A stretch of DNA of 64,000 nt from contig NZ_CP030126.1 of assembly GCF_003568845.1 (NCBI RefSeq), forward strand, positions 2,321,001 through 2,385,000. The letters run 5' to 3'. This DNA comes from Indioceanicola profundi (GTDB lineage Bacteria; Pseudomonadota; Alphaproteobacteria; Azospirillales; Azospirillaceae). Below are positions 57,223 to 64,000 of the stretch, piece after piece. Numbering within the stretch: position 1 is the stretch's first letter; each line of letters opens with the position of its first letter. A program made the position numbers and the translations under genes. A model generated the notes under the pieces. The model had not been told where the DNA came from and ran no database searches. It worked only from the letters and a program-made list of their open reading frames with translations.

Positions 57223-59389
57223 CCGCATCCCCGGGGCCGGAGGCCGGTTCCGGGGCGGTCAGCTCGAACAGCAGGGTGGTGCGTCCGGCGATTTCCACCG
57301 GTTGGCCGGCCGGCTCCGTCCGGTCGCCGGGCGATCCTGTGGCGTGGCCGGTGTCCAGCAGGCAGCGCCAGCCCTGGCCCTCCTCCCATCGCGGCAGGAT
57401 AAAGGGTACGGGCGCGTGATGGGCGTTCAGCACCAGCATCAATACGCCATCGGCGGCAGGCCCGCCATCGGGCCGCAGATGCGTCCCGGCCCGACCGTTC
57501 AGCAGCAGGCCCAGGCAGCGGGCATGGGTGTTGCGCCACTGCTCCGGCGTCTTCTCCGTGCCTTCCGGCGTGATCCAGGTGATGTCCTTTACGCCGTCGC
57601 CCGAATGCTCCCGCCCGTGCAGGAAGCGCTGCCGGCGCAGCACCGGGTGCCTGCGGCGCAGGTCGGTCAGGCGCCGGACGAAGGCGGTCATGTCCTTGGC
57701 GCCATCGACATCCGCCGTCCAGTCGAACCAGCTCGTCTCATTGTCCTGGCAATAGGCGTTGTTATTGCCGCCTTGGGTGCGCAGCAGCTCATCCCCGCCC
57801 AGCAGCATGGGCGTGCCCTGGGACAGCAGCAGGGTGGCCAGCATGTTGCGCGACTGGCGCCGGCGCAGCGCCCGGATGGCCGGATCGCCGGTCGGCCCCT
57901 CCACCCCGTAATTGGCGCTGTAATTGGCGTCGTGCCCGTCGCGGTTCCCCTCCCGGTTCGCCTCATTGTGCTTCTGGGTGTAAGACACCGTGTCGGCCAG
58001 GGTGAAGCCGTCATGGCTGGTGACGAAGTTGATGCTGGACCAGGGCTTGCGCTTGGCATGCTCGAACAGGTCGGCGGAGCCGGTGAGCCGGGCCGCCAGC
58101 TCGGGCAGCATCCCCTCATCCCCGCGCCAGTAGCGGCGGGTGGTGTCGCGGTAGCGGTCGTTCCATTCCGCCCAGCCCGGCGGGAACTGGCCGACGCGGT
58201 AGCCGCCGGGGCCGACATCCCACGGTTCCGCGATCAGCTTGACCCGCGACAGCACCGGGTCCTGCCTCACCGCATCCAGGAAGCCGGAGCCGGGGTCGTA
58301 GCCATGCGGCTCCCGCGCCAGGGTGGTGGCGAGATCGAAGCGGAACCCGTCCACATGCATCTCGGTGACCCAGTAGCGCAGGCTGTCCATCACCATCTGC
58401 AGCACCCGCGGATGCGCGATGTTCAGCGTGTTGCCGGTGCCGGTATGGTCCAGATAGTAGCGCTTGTCGTGCGGGTTCAGGATGTAATAGCTGGCATTGT
58501 CGATGCCGCGGAAGGACAGGGTGGGGCCGAGATGGTTGCCCTCCCCGGTGTGGTTGTAGACGACATCCAGCAGCACCTCGATCCCGGCATCGTGCAGCCG
58601 GGCCACCATGGTCTTGAACTCGCGCGTCGAGGTGCCGGACATATAGAGGTGGTGCGGCGCGAAGAAGCCCACCGTGGCATAGCCCCAGTAATTGTGCAGG
58701 GACTTCTCCACCAGATGCCGCTCATCGGCGAAGGTCTGGACCGGCAGCAGTTCCACCGCCGTGACGCCCAGCGCCTTCAGGTGATCAATAACCGGCTGGC
58801 TGGCCATGCCGGCGAAGCTGCCGCGCAGGGCCGGCGGCACCTCCGGATGCTTCAGCGTCATGCCGCGCACATGGGTCTCGTAGATCACCGTGTCGGCCCA
58901 GGGCACGTTCGGCGCACGCTCCACGCCCCAGGTGAAGGCCGGGTCGATCACCCGGCATTTCGGCATGCCGCGGGCATTGTCGCGCCGGTCGAAGGACAGG
59001 TCCTCGCGGCTGGAGCCGAGGCGGTAGGCGAAATGCGCGTCCGACCAGCGGATCGGCCCCACCAGTGACTTGGCATAGGGGTCCAGCAGCAGCTTGTGCG
59101 GATTGAAGCGGTGGCCGCGGGCGGGATCGTAGGGGCCGTGGACGCGGTAGCCGTAGAGCAGCCCCGGCCGCGCCTCCGGCAGGTAGGCGTGCCAGACCTC
59201 GTCCGTGCAGTCCGGCAGGGTGACGCGGTCGATCTCCCGCATCCCCGTTTCATCGAACAGGCAAAGCTCCACCCGCTCGGCATGGGCGGAGAACAGGGCA
59301 AAATTCACCCCGGACCCGTCCCAGGTGGCGCCGAGGGGATAGGGACGTCCCGGCCAGACGGTGGTGCGCGCAGCTCCGGTGGTTCGCAT
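57215..59389 (-). CDS. glgX: Glycogen debranching enzyme GlgX (TreX-type)
   Basis: This 724-residue GH13 isoamylase-type debrancher removes alpha-1,6 branches from glycogen and supplies linear maltodextrin. It has the N-terminal domain (YPLGATWDGSGVNFALFSAH), catalytic motifs LLDVVYNHTGEGN, VDGFRFDLATTL, LIAEPWDVGPGGY and FVTSHDGFTL, and GTPMLLGGDELLRTQGGNNN. Length is typical. It is the first gene of glgX-RR-treZ-treY, so glycogen or maltodextrin is the likely source of trehalose here. Confidence 0.95.
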   Translation of the reverse strand: MRTTGAARTTVWPGRPYPLGATWDGSGVNFALFSAHAERVELCLFDETGMREIDRVTLPDCTDEVWHAYLPEARPGLLYGYRVHGPYDPARGHRFNPHKLLLDPYAKSLVGPIRWSDAHFAYRLGSSREDLSFDRRDNARGMPKCRVIDPAFTWGVERAPNVPWADTVIYETHVRGMTLKHPEVPPALRGSFAGMASQPVIDHLKALGVTAVELLPVQTFADERHLVEKSLHNYWGYATVGFFAPHHLYMSGTSTREFKTMVARLHDAGIEVLLDVVYNHTGEGNHLGPTLSFRGIDNASYYILNPHDKRYYLDHTGTGNTLNIAHPRVLQMVMDSLRYWVTEMHVDGFRFDLATTLAREPHGYDPGSGFLDAVRQDPVLSRVKLIAEPWDVGPGGYRVGQFPPGWAEWNDRYRDTTRRYWRGDEGMLPELAARLTGSADLFEHAKRKPWSSINFVTSHDGFTLADTVSYTQKHNEANREGNRDGHDANYSANYGVEGPTGDPAIRALRRRQSRNMLATLLLSQGTPMLLGGDELLRTQGGNNNAYCQDNETSWFDWTADVDGAKDMTAFVRRLTDLRRRHPVLRRQRFLHGREHSGDGVKDITWITPEGTEKTPEQWRNTHARCLGLLLNGRAGTHLRPDGGPAADGVLMLVLNAHHAPVPFILPRWEEGQGWRCLLDTGHATGSPGDRTEPAGQPVEIAGRTTLLFELTAPEPASGPGDADG

Positions 59390-59480
59390 TCGAAATGTCT
59401 AATCCTGTCGAGCGGACACCCAACAATGCCAAGCGGCAACCATTCCGCCAAGGGTCAGGTCGCGGCGGAAGGGAAGAACC

Positions 59481-60368
59481 CTACTGCCCCTCGCGTGAAT
59501 GCATGGTTTCCCGGTGCAGGATATAGAGCCCGCTGCCCACGACGATGGCGCTGCCGATCCAGATCGCCCGGTCGGGGATGTCGCCGAAGATCAGGTAGCC
59601 GAATCCGACGGCCCAGAGCATGCCAGTGTACTCGAAGGGGGCCGCCAGGGAGGGGCTGACCAGCCGGAAGGCCTGGGTGAACAGGATCTGCGCCACCCCG
59701 CCCACAACGCCCGTGGCGATCAGCAGGGCAAAATCGGCCGGGCCGGGCGTCACCCAGTCCGGCAGCATGGCGATGCCCGCCACAACCGCCGTGGTCACCA
59801 TGAAATAGAAGACGATGGCGGCGTTGGTCTCGGTCCGCGACAGGACTCGGATATAGAGCATCAGCAGGGCATAGAGGAAGGCACCGACCAGCGGCGCCAG
59901 GGCGATGAGGCTGAACACCCCGGCCCCCGGCCTGAGCATCACCAGCACGCCTACGAACCCCACCAGCACCGCCGCCCAGCGCCGCCAGCCCACCTTTTCC
60001 TTCAGCACCGGCACCGACAGGGCGGTGACGAAGAGCGGGGCGGCGAAGCCGATGGCGTAGACGTCGGCCAGCGGCATGTAGGCGAAGGCGAAGAAGAAGC
60101 AGAAGACCGCGGCCACCCCGGCGATGGAGCGCAGCACATGCGCCAGCGGCCTTCGGGTGCGCAGCGCCACGATCCCGCCCGACCGGGCCACCAGCACCGC
60201 CAGCGGGGCGAGCGCGAAGAAGGCGCGGAAGAACATGATCTGCCAGGTTCCGTAGCTGCCCGACAGGTACTTGATCATCGTATCCATGACGCCGAAGCAG
60301 AAGATCGCGCCAAGGAACAGAAGGATGCCGGTGAGATTCGTGCTCCGGCCCGTGGTTTCCGCCGTCAT
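59481..60368 (-). CDS. DMT-family (EamA) transporter, second of a tandem pair
   Basis: This 295-residue inner-membrane protein has ten predicted helices in two EamA repeats. LTGILLFLGAIFCFGVMDTM opens it; MPLADVYAIGFAAPLFVTAL is the repeat-1 signature; FEYTGMLWAVGFGYLIFGD is in repeat 2. It probably exports small metabolites; the substrate is unknown. Its ATG overlaps the stop of the paralogue upstream (ATGA). The two proteins align along their whole length, so they arose by tandem duplication. Confidence 0.88.
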   Translation of the reverse strand: MTAETTGRSTNLTGILLFLGAIFCFGVMDTMIKYLSGSYGTWQIMFFRAFFALAPLAVLVARSGGIVALRTRRPLAHVLRSIAGVAAVFCFFFAFAYMPLADVYAIGFAAPLFVTALSVPVLKEKVGWRRWAAVLVGFVGVLVMLRPGAGVFSLIALAPLVGAFLYALLMLYIRVLSRTETNAAIVFYFMVTTAVVAGIAMLPDWVTPGPADFALLIATGVVGGVAQILFTQAFRLVSPSLAAPFEYTGMLWAVGFGYLIFGDIPDRAIWIGSAIVVGSGLYILHRETMHSREGQ

Positions 60369-61318
60369 GTCGCCGCCTGCTCCGCCACGGGGCGCACGGT
60401 GCCAGCGGCAGGGGAGACCACCTTGGCCGCCACGCCGCGGCCCACCACCGTCTCCCGGTAGAGAATGTAGAGGCCGCTGCCGATCACGATGGCGGCCCCG
60501 ACGCCGAGCCAGATATCCGGCACATAGCCCCAGATCAGGTAGCCGGACAGCACGCCCCAGGCCATCTGGCTGTACTGGAACGGGGCCACCACGGCGGCGG
60601 GGGCCTGCCGGAAGGCGGTCAGCAGCGCGATCACGGCGCACCCGCCGATAAGCCCCACCGCCGCATGCACGCCGATGTCCTGAAGCGTGGGCGGAACCCA
60701 GACGAAGGACAGGAGGAGGCCGTTGGCCAGCAGGTTCACCACAGTGGCGTAGAAGGCGAAGCTGACCGGCTTTTCCGTTCCCCGCATCATCCGGGCGATC
60801 AGCATGTTGACGGAGTAGCAGAGCGCGCCGCCCAGCGAGGCGAAGGCCCCGATGTCGATCACGCCGGCCCCCGGCCGCAGCATCACCAGCACCCCGGCGA
60901 ACCCGACGCCCACCGCCGTCCAGCGCCGCCAGCCCACCTGTTCCCCCAGGATCGGAACCGAGAGCGCCGTGATGAAAAGCGGGGCCGTGAAGGCCAACGC
61001 ATAGGCATCCGCGATAGGCATGCGGCTATAGGCGAAATAGGTGCAGAGACCGCCCACCACGCTGATGCCGGAGCGCAGCATGTGCATTCCCGGCCGCCGG
61101 GTGCGGACATTGTTCACCACCCCGCCGGTCATGGCCGCATAGGCCAGGATCGGCAACAGGGAGAAGATGCAGTTGAAGAAAATGATCTGCGGCACGGCAT
61201 AGCGGCCCGCCAGCAGCTTCACCGCCACATCCATCATGCTGTAGAGGGCGAAGGCCCCGACCGCCAGCATGATGCCGCCTGCGATCTTCTCCTCCGTGCC
61301 GGATGTGACGGTGCTCAT
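60365..61318 (-). CDS. DMT-family (EamA) transporter, first of a tandem pair
   Basis: This 317-residue ten-helix exporter is paralogous to the next gene. Compare GWRRWTAVGVGFAGVLVMLR here with GWRRWAAVLVGFVGVLVMLR there, and MPIADAYALAFTAPLFITAL with the equivalent above. ATG 61318 is chosen (MSTVTSG); the 12 earlier residues are not hydrophobic. A Val/Ala-rich C-terminal tail of ~25 residues is unique to this copy. The two are translationally coupled and may work as a pair or on different substrates. Confidence 0.88.
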   Translation of the reverse strand: MSTVTSGTEEKIAGGIMLAVGAFALYSMMDVAVKLLAGRYAVPQIIFFNCIFSLLPILAYAAMTGGVVNNVRTRRPGMHMLRSGISVVGGLCTYFAYSRMPIADAYALAFTAPLFITALSVPILGEQVGWRRWTAVGVGFAGVLVMLRPGAGVIDIGAFASLGGALCYSVNMLIARMMRGTEKPVSFAFYATVVNLLANGLLLSFVWVPPTLQDIGVHAAVGLIGGCAVIALLTAFRQAPAAVVAPFQYSQMAWGVLSGYLIWGYVPDIWLGVGAAIVIGSGLYILYRETVVGRGVAAKVVSPAAGTVRPVAEQAAT

Positions 61319-61476
61319 GCGCGGTCCACCTGTGGCGGCGCATGCCGGGACCACTGGCGCACCCCTGCGCGCCCGCCCCTTCGCCGCGGGCGGGACTATA
61401 AGCGGAAGTGGCCGTTCCCGCCCCGGTCCATATGCGATGGCACGGGCGAGGAAATGGTATGTCCGGTTAAGCGTGG

Positions 61477-61932
61477 TTAACGGATCGGCACGCTCAGCAC
61501 CGGGGCGTTCTCCTCCCCCTCGGTGATGTCGAGGGTGCGGAAGTCGAAGTCGCGCTCGTCGGACTTGTAGACGTCGTACTGGAGCACCCGGTCCACACGG
61601 TTGTCGGGGTGGAAGGTCAGCACCTTGGGCTTCACGGTGTAGAGCTGCTGCGGCTCGATGGAGAGGGAGGCGGCGATGATCACCTCATCCCCCTTCTGGC
61701 AGGTGCGGGCCGCGGCCCCGTTCAGCACGCAGGCGCGCGACCCCGGCTCCCCGAAGATCACGTAGGTGGAGATGCGGGCACCGGAACTCTTGTTCCAGAT
61801 CTCCACGAATTCCAGCGGATAGATGCCGGCCAGAGCGCACTGCTCCGGATCGAGGGTGATCGAGCCGTGATAGTCCAGGTCGGCCCCGGTGACCCGGATG
61901 CCATGAAACTTGGCGCGGACGATCTTGATCAT
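61477..61932 (-). CDS. panD: Aspartate 1-decarboxylase
   Basis: This 151-residue pyruvoyl enzyme makes beta-alanine for pantothenate. The self-cleavage site is Gly23-Ser24 in [10 protein letters not shown], giving the pyruvoyl chain after processing. [21 protein letters not shown] and [14 protein letters not shown] are conserved. The C-terminus beyond about residue 125 ([17 protein letters not shown]) is longer than in E. coli PanD. It stands alone between a DMT gene and deoA on the same strand, 62 bp from deoA. Confidence 0.93.
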   Translation of the reverse strand: MIKIVRAKFHGIRVTGADLDYHGSITLDPEQCALAGIYPLEFVEIWNKSSGARISTYVIFGEPGSRACVLNGAAARTCQKGDEVIIAASLSIEPQQLYTVKPKVLTFHPDNRVDRVLQYDVYKSDERDFDFRTLDITEGEENAPVLSVPIR

Positions 61933-61994
61933 GCTGGACGCTCCCGCTGGCCGTGCGCGGCGGTCAGCTCCGCGCCTTCCGGCGGGGGGAGCGT

Positions 61995-63323
61995 CTACCC
62001 TTTGGCGATGCGGCCCGCAATGGGATTCTGGTCCGCCGGGCGGCTGTCCCCCACCGGCATCGCCGCCCGGATCGCGGCCGCCGCCATGTCCGCCGCCTCC
62101 TCGTCCGGGGCGTGCAGGATGCAGAGGGGGGCGCCCTGCGGCCCGACCTCCGTGCCGAGCGCCGCCACCTCGGTCAGGCCGACGGCATGGTCGACCGGTT
62201 CCGTCGGCTTGGTGCGCCCGCCGCCCAGCGCCACGACCACAAGGCCGATGTCGCGGGTGGCATGGGCGGTGACGAAGCCCGGCCGTTCCGCCCGCACCTC
62301 CCGCACCACCGGGGCCTTGGGCAGATGGTCCTGGTAGCGGTCCACGAAGTCGGAGGGGCCGCCCAGCGCGGTCACCATGCGCTGGAACCGCTCCGCCGCC
62401 TCCCCGCTGCGCAGGGCCCGGTCGGCCTTGATTCGGGCGGCGTCCAGGCTGTCGGCCAGCCGGCCCAGCACCAGCATCTCCGCCGCCAGCTCCCGCGTCA
62501 CGGCCCAGAGCCGCGAGTCGCCGGTGCCGTCGCGCAGCATCTCCACCGATTCCGCCACCTCCACCGCGTTGCCGGCCGTGCGGCCCAGCACTTGGTCCAT
62601 GCCGGTCAGCAGCGCCACGGTGGGCAGGCCGGCCCCGTTGCCGGTTTCTACCAGCGCGGTGGCCAGGGCCTCCGCCCGCTCCGCACTGTCCATGAAGGCC
62701 CCGTTGCCCAGCTTCACGTCCAGCACCAGCCCCTGGAGGCCGGCGGCCAGCTTCTTGGACAGGATGGAGGCGACGATGAGATCGATGCTCTCCACCGTCG
62801 CGGTGACGTCGCGGATAGCGTAGAGGCGCTTGTCCGCCGGGGCGATGTCGGTGGTGGCGCCGACGATGGCGCAGCCGACATTGCCCACCACCCGGCGCAG
62901 CGTGGCGATGTCCGGCAGCGCCTCATAGCCGGGAATGGCCTGCATCTTGTCCAGCGTGCCGCCGGTATGGCCCAGACCGCGGCCGGAGATCATGGGCACG
63001 AAGCCGCCGCAGGCCGCCACCACCGGGGCCAGCACCAGGCTGACCTTGTCGCCGACGCCGCCGGTGGAATGCTTGTCCAGCACCGGCCCGCCGAGGCGCG
63101 CATTCCCCCAGTCCAGCACCCGGCCGGACCGGGTCATGGCGCGCAGCAGGGCCACCCGCTCCCCCTCCTCCATCCCGCGCAGGAAGACGGCCATGGCGAA
63201 GGCCGCGGCCTGCCCGTCCGTCACCCGGCCGTCGGTCAGGCCGGCAATGAACTCCGCGATCTGGTCGTCGTTCAGCCGCCCGCCGTCGCGCTTGATCCGG
63301 ATGGTTTCCTGGGGAAGGAACAT
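61995..63323 (-). CDS. deoA: Thymidine phosphorylase
   Basis: This 442-residue enzyme splits thymidine to thymine and 2-deoxyribose-1-phosphate in nucleoside salvage. Phosphate-binding [10 protein letters not shown] near residue 85 and [20 protein letters not shown] are signatures; [20 protein letters not shown] carries the catalytic Lys. The C-terminal domain ends the protein at about 440. ATG 63323 follows AAGGAA-type bases poorly but matches the family start ([14 protein letters not shown]). No other deo gene is near. Confidence 0.93.
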   Translation of the reverse strand: MFLPQETIRIKRDGGRLNDDQIAEFIAGLTDGRVTDGQAAAFAMAVFLRGMEEGERVALLRAMTRSGRVLDWGNARLGGPVLDKHSTGGVGDKVSLVLAPVVAACGGFVPMISGRGLGHTGGTLDKMQAIPGYEALPDIATLRRVVGNVGCAIVGATTDIAPADKRLYAIRDVTATVESIDLIVASILSKKLAAGLQGLVLDVKLGNGAFMDSAERAEALATALVETGNGAGLPTVALLTGMDQVLGRTAGNAVEVAESVEMLRDGTGDSRLWAVTRELAAEMLVLGRLADSLDAARIKADRALRSGEAAERFQRMVTALGGPSDFVDRYQDHLPKAPVVREVRAERPGFVTAHATRDIGLVVVALGGGRTKPTEPVDHAVGLTEVAALGTEVGPQGAPLCILHAPDEEAADMAAAAIRAAMPVGDSRPADQNPIAGRIAKG

Positions 63324-63396
63324 GGAACGGGTCCTCGTCTGCGTCTCGGGTCCGCCCGACACTGACCATGCGGAAGCAGGAGGGTCAAGGCTCACG

Positions 63397-63433
63397 CCGT
63401 AGATCGCAAGGAGCCGCAGGCGGATTGCGACGG
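63397..63433. repeat. REP hairpin upstream of deoA
   Basis: GCCGTAGATCGCAAGGAGCC followed by GGATTGCGACGG (63397-63433) is a diverged member of the RAYT-linked REP family; the stem pairs TCGCAA with TTGCGA. It lies 74-110 bp upstream of the deoA start codon. Confidence 0.75.
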
Positions 63434-63455
63434 CGCCGCCTCGGTTCATGCCGTA

Positions 63456-63482
63456 TGTCGGTCACGCGCCGCGTGGCCGACA
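63456..63482. repeat. Palindrome of 27 bp in the terminal gap
   Basis: TGTCGGTCACGC and GCGTGGCCGACA pair as a 12-bp stem with one mismatch and a 3-base loop. It follows GCCGTA, so it may be another REP variant (GTA foot with GTCGG stem) next to the copy at 63397. Confidence 0.6.
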
Positions 63483-63537
63483 GGCATCTGAGCCATTCGA
63501 CGCTGTTCTTCCTGTGGGGAGAGCTTGTCTGGGTTTT

Positions 63538-63665
63538 GGAAAGGATGAATAGGATGAATGGGATGGCACGCCGGACCGGCGGAGCCAGTCCTGTATCACC
63601 AGCCTGCACCGGCGGATGAAGTGCTCTCCCTCATCCTATTCATCCTATTCATCCTATTCATCCTT
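63538..63665. repeat. Long inverted repeat A with GGATGAATA-type arms
   Basis: The left arm (63541-63565) consists of AAGGATGAAT and AGGATGAATGGGATG. The right arm (63641-63665) is its reverse complement with one mismatch in 25. The right side is extended by another 9-bp unit, so CATCCTATT is repeated three times in tandem. The 75-bp centre is GC-rich and holds ACCGGCGGA twice. Transcribed, it would form a long A/G/T versus A/C/T stem. Confidence 0.85.
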
Positions 63666-63730
63666 GCCTGATAACCGAATGCCTGCCGGAGCCTGCGCGA
63701 ACCGAGCCAAATGTCTGGGTTGGTGACATC

Positions 63731-63873
63731 TCGAAAGATGAAAATGATGAAGAGGATGAAAATGATGGTGTGGGGCTATCTAACTCCGCCTTAGCTCCTG
63801 CCCGGTCTTGATTACTGCCTGCGGCGCGCCCGGTCCATCATTTTCATCCTCTTCATCTTTTTCATCATTCATG
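63731..63873. repeat. Long inverted repeat B with GATGAAAATGATG-type arms
   Basis: The left arm (63737-63768) begins GATGAAAATGATGAAGAGG and ends GATGAAAATGATGG. The right arm (63835-63866) is its reverse complement with one mismatch in 32. The 66-bp centre is unrelated in sequence to that of element A. The element lies 71 bp to the right of element A and shares its architecture: ATGA-rich direct repeats inside an inverted repeat. Confidence 0.85.
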
Positions 63874-63908
63874 ATGTCTCGGACCTCGATGCCGAAGCGC
63901 AGACACTC

Positions 63909-64000
63909 CTGTCGGCTACGCTGCGCGTGACTGACCTACTCCGGACATAGGTCCGTAGCGGCCCCGCCGCCTGGGCTCGTACACCGCAGAGCCGTAGGTC
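63909..64000. repeat. REP-like variants at the right edge
   Basis: TGTCGGCTACGCTGCGCGTG followed by ACTGACCTAC (63910-63939) resembles a REP in reverse orientation (GTAGGTCAGTC...GCCGAC). The last ten bases, GCCGTAGGTC (63991-64000), are the beginning of another copy cut by the window edge. Confidence 0.5.

Larger units (their letters stand above)
63324..64000. other. Gene-free tail with REP copies and long inverted repeats
   Basis: No credible gene is seen on either strand. A short reverse frame at 63385-63609 only translates the GATGAA repeats. The region holds a REP hairpin, a 27-bp palindrome, two long inverted-repeat elements and two REP-like fragments, each listed separately. It is the least coding-like part of the window. 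Confidence 0.6.

Noticed and set aside
54109-57402. Open frame of 1097 codons antisense to treZ and the response regulator
   Set aside because: It spans two clear genes and intergenic DNA, with shadow-type composition and no domain content.
63385-63609. Small reverse frame containing IPFILFILSKTQ
   Set aside because: It is a translation of the GATGAA repeat arm and flanking REP DNA, with no start signal or conserved context.
63541-63866. CRISPR-like array (regular spacing of about 98 bp)
   Set aside because: Repeats alternate in orientation, differ between the two elements and are themselves microsatellite-like; no cas genes are present.

Overview
The window reads as chromosome of a high-GC alphaproteobacterium, most likely Rhodospirillales and Azospirillaceae-like. 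Support comes from the atpHAGDC order without atpB/E/F nearby, mdh close to sucCD, a GapR (DUF2312) - DUF1244 - N-formylglutamate amidohydrolase block beside pyk, DUF2336 and PRC/BON envelope proteins, a fused indolepyruvate:ferredoxin oxidoreductase, and TrkH, ZapE and Rieske families typical of that order. These are family-level recognitions; no database search was made. No tRNA, rRNA, CRISPR array, prophage or replication origin is visible.

Layout. 1-0.3 kb: the start of a type I restriction R-like gene running off the left edge, followed by an AT-richer gap. 0.7-6 kb: a diguanylate cyclase and a livHMGF branched-chain amino acid transporter operon. 6-12.8 kb: TrkH, gapR, DUF1244, N-formylglutamate amidohydrolase, pyk with a HexR-like palindrome upstream, a Rieske oxygenase and folB. 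12.8-20.8 kb: threonine dehydratase, a broken REP-associated transposase (RAYT) between REP hairpins, the 1167-residue IOR, rppH, a VOC protein and a ferritin-like protein. 20.9-26 kb: the F1 operon atpHAGDC. 26-33.2 kb: map, a small outer-membrane protein, OsmC-like, a lipid kinase facing an LpxH-like phosphatase/glycosyltransferase pair, DinB and GST. 33.3-37.4 kb: an envelope/stress block (DUF4398 lipoprotein, OmpA, frameshifted fasciclin lipoprotein, PRC barrel, BON). 37.8-44.2 kb: BrnTA toxin-antitoxin, REP, sucCD, a membrane-anchored patatin-like hydrolase, mdh. 44.4-48.6 kb: a frameshifted secreted protein, PepSY, GNAT, leuB, leuD and a periplasmic binding protein. 48.8-51.2 kb: zapE and DUF2336. 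51.2-59.4 kb: a glgX - response regulator - treZ - treY operon that would turn glycogen into trehalose. 59.5-63.3 kb: two tandem DMT exporters, panD and deoA. 63.3-64 kb: a gene-free tail dense in inverted repeats.

Main points of interest. (1) A REP family with a GTAGGTCG foot recurs at six or more loci and is centred on a RAYT gene broken by a 5-bp tandem duplication. (2) Two near-perfect long inverted repeats with GGATGAA-type arms, spaced at about 98 bp, lie at the right end and resemble no element I can name. (3) Two secreted-protein genes are each broken by one base in a G/C run. (4) A lone response regulator sits inside the trehalose operon. (5) A HexR-like operator lies upstream of pyk. 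(6) The restriction-like protein has Gly where the nuclease Asp is expected. I found no clearly new defence or biosynthetic system; the terminal repeat array is the best candidate for something undescribed.
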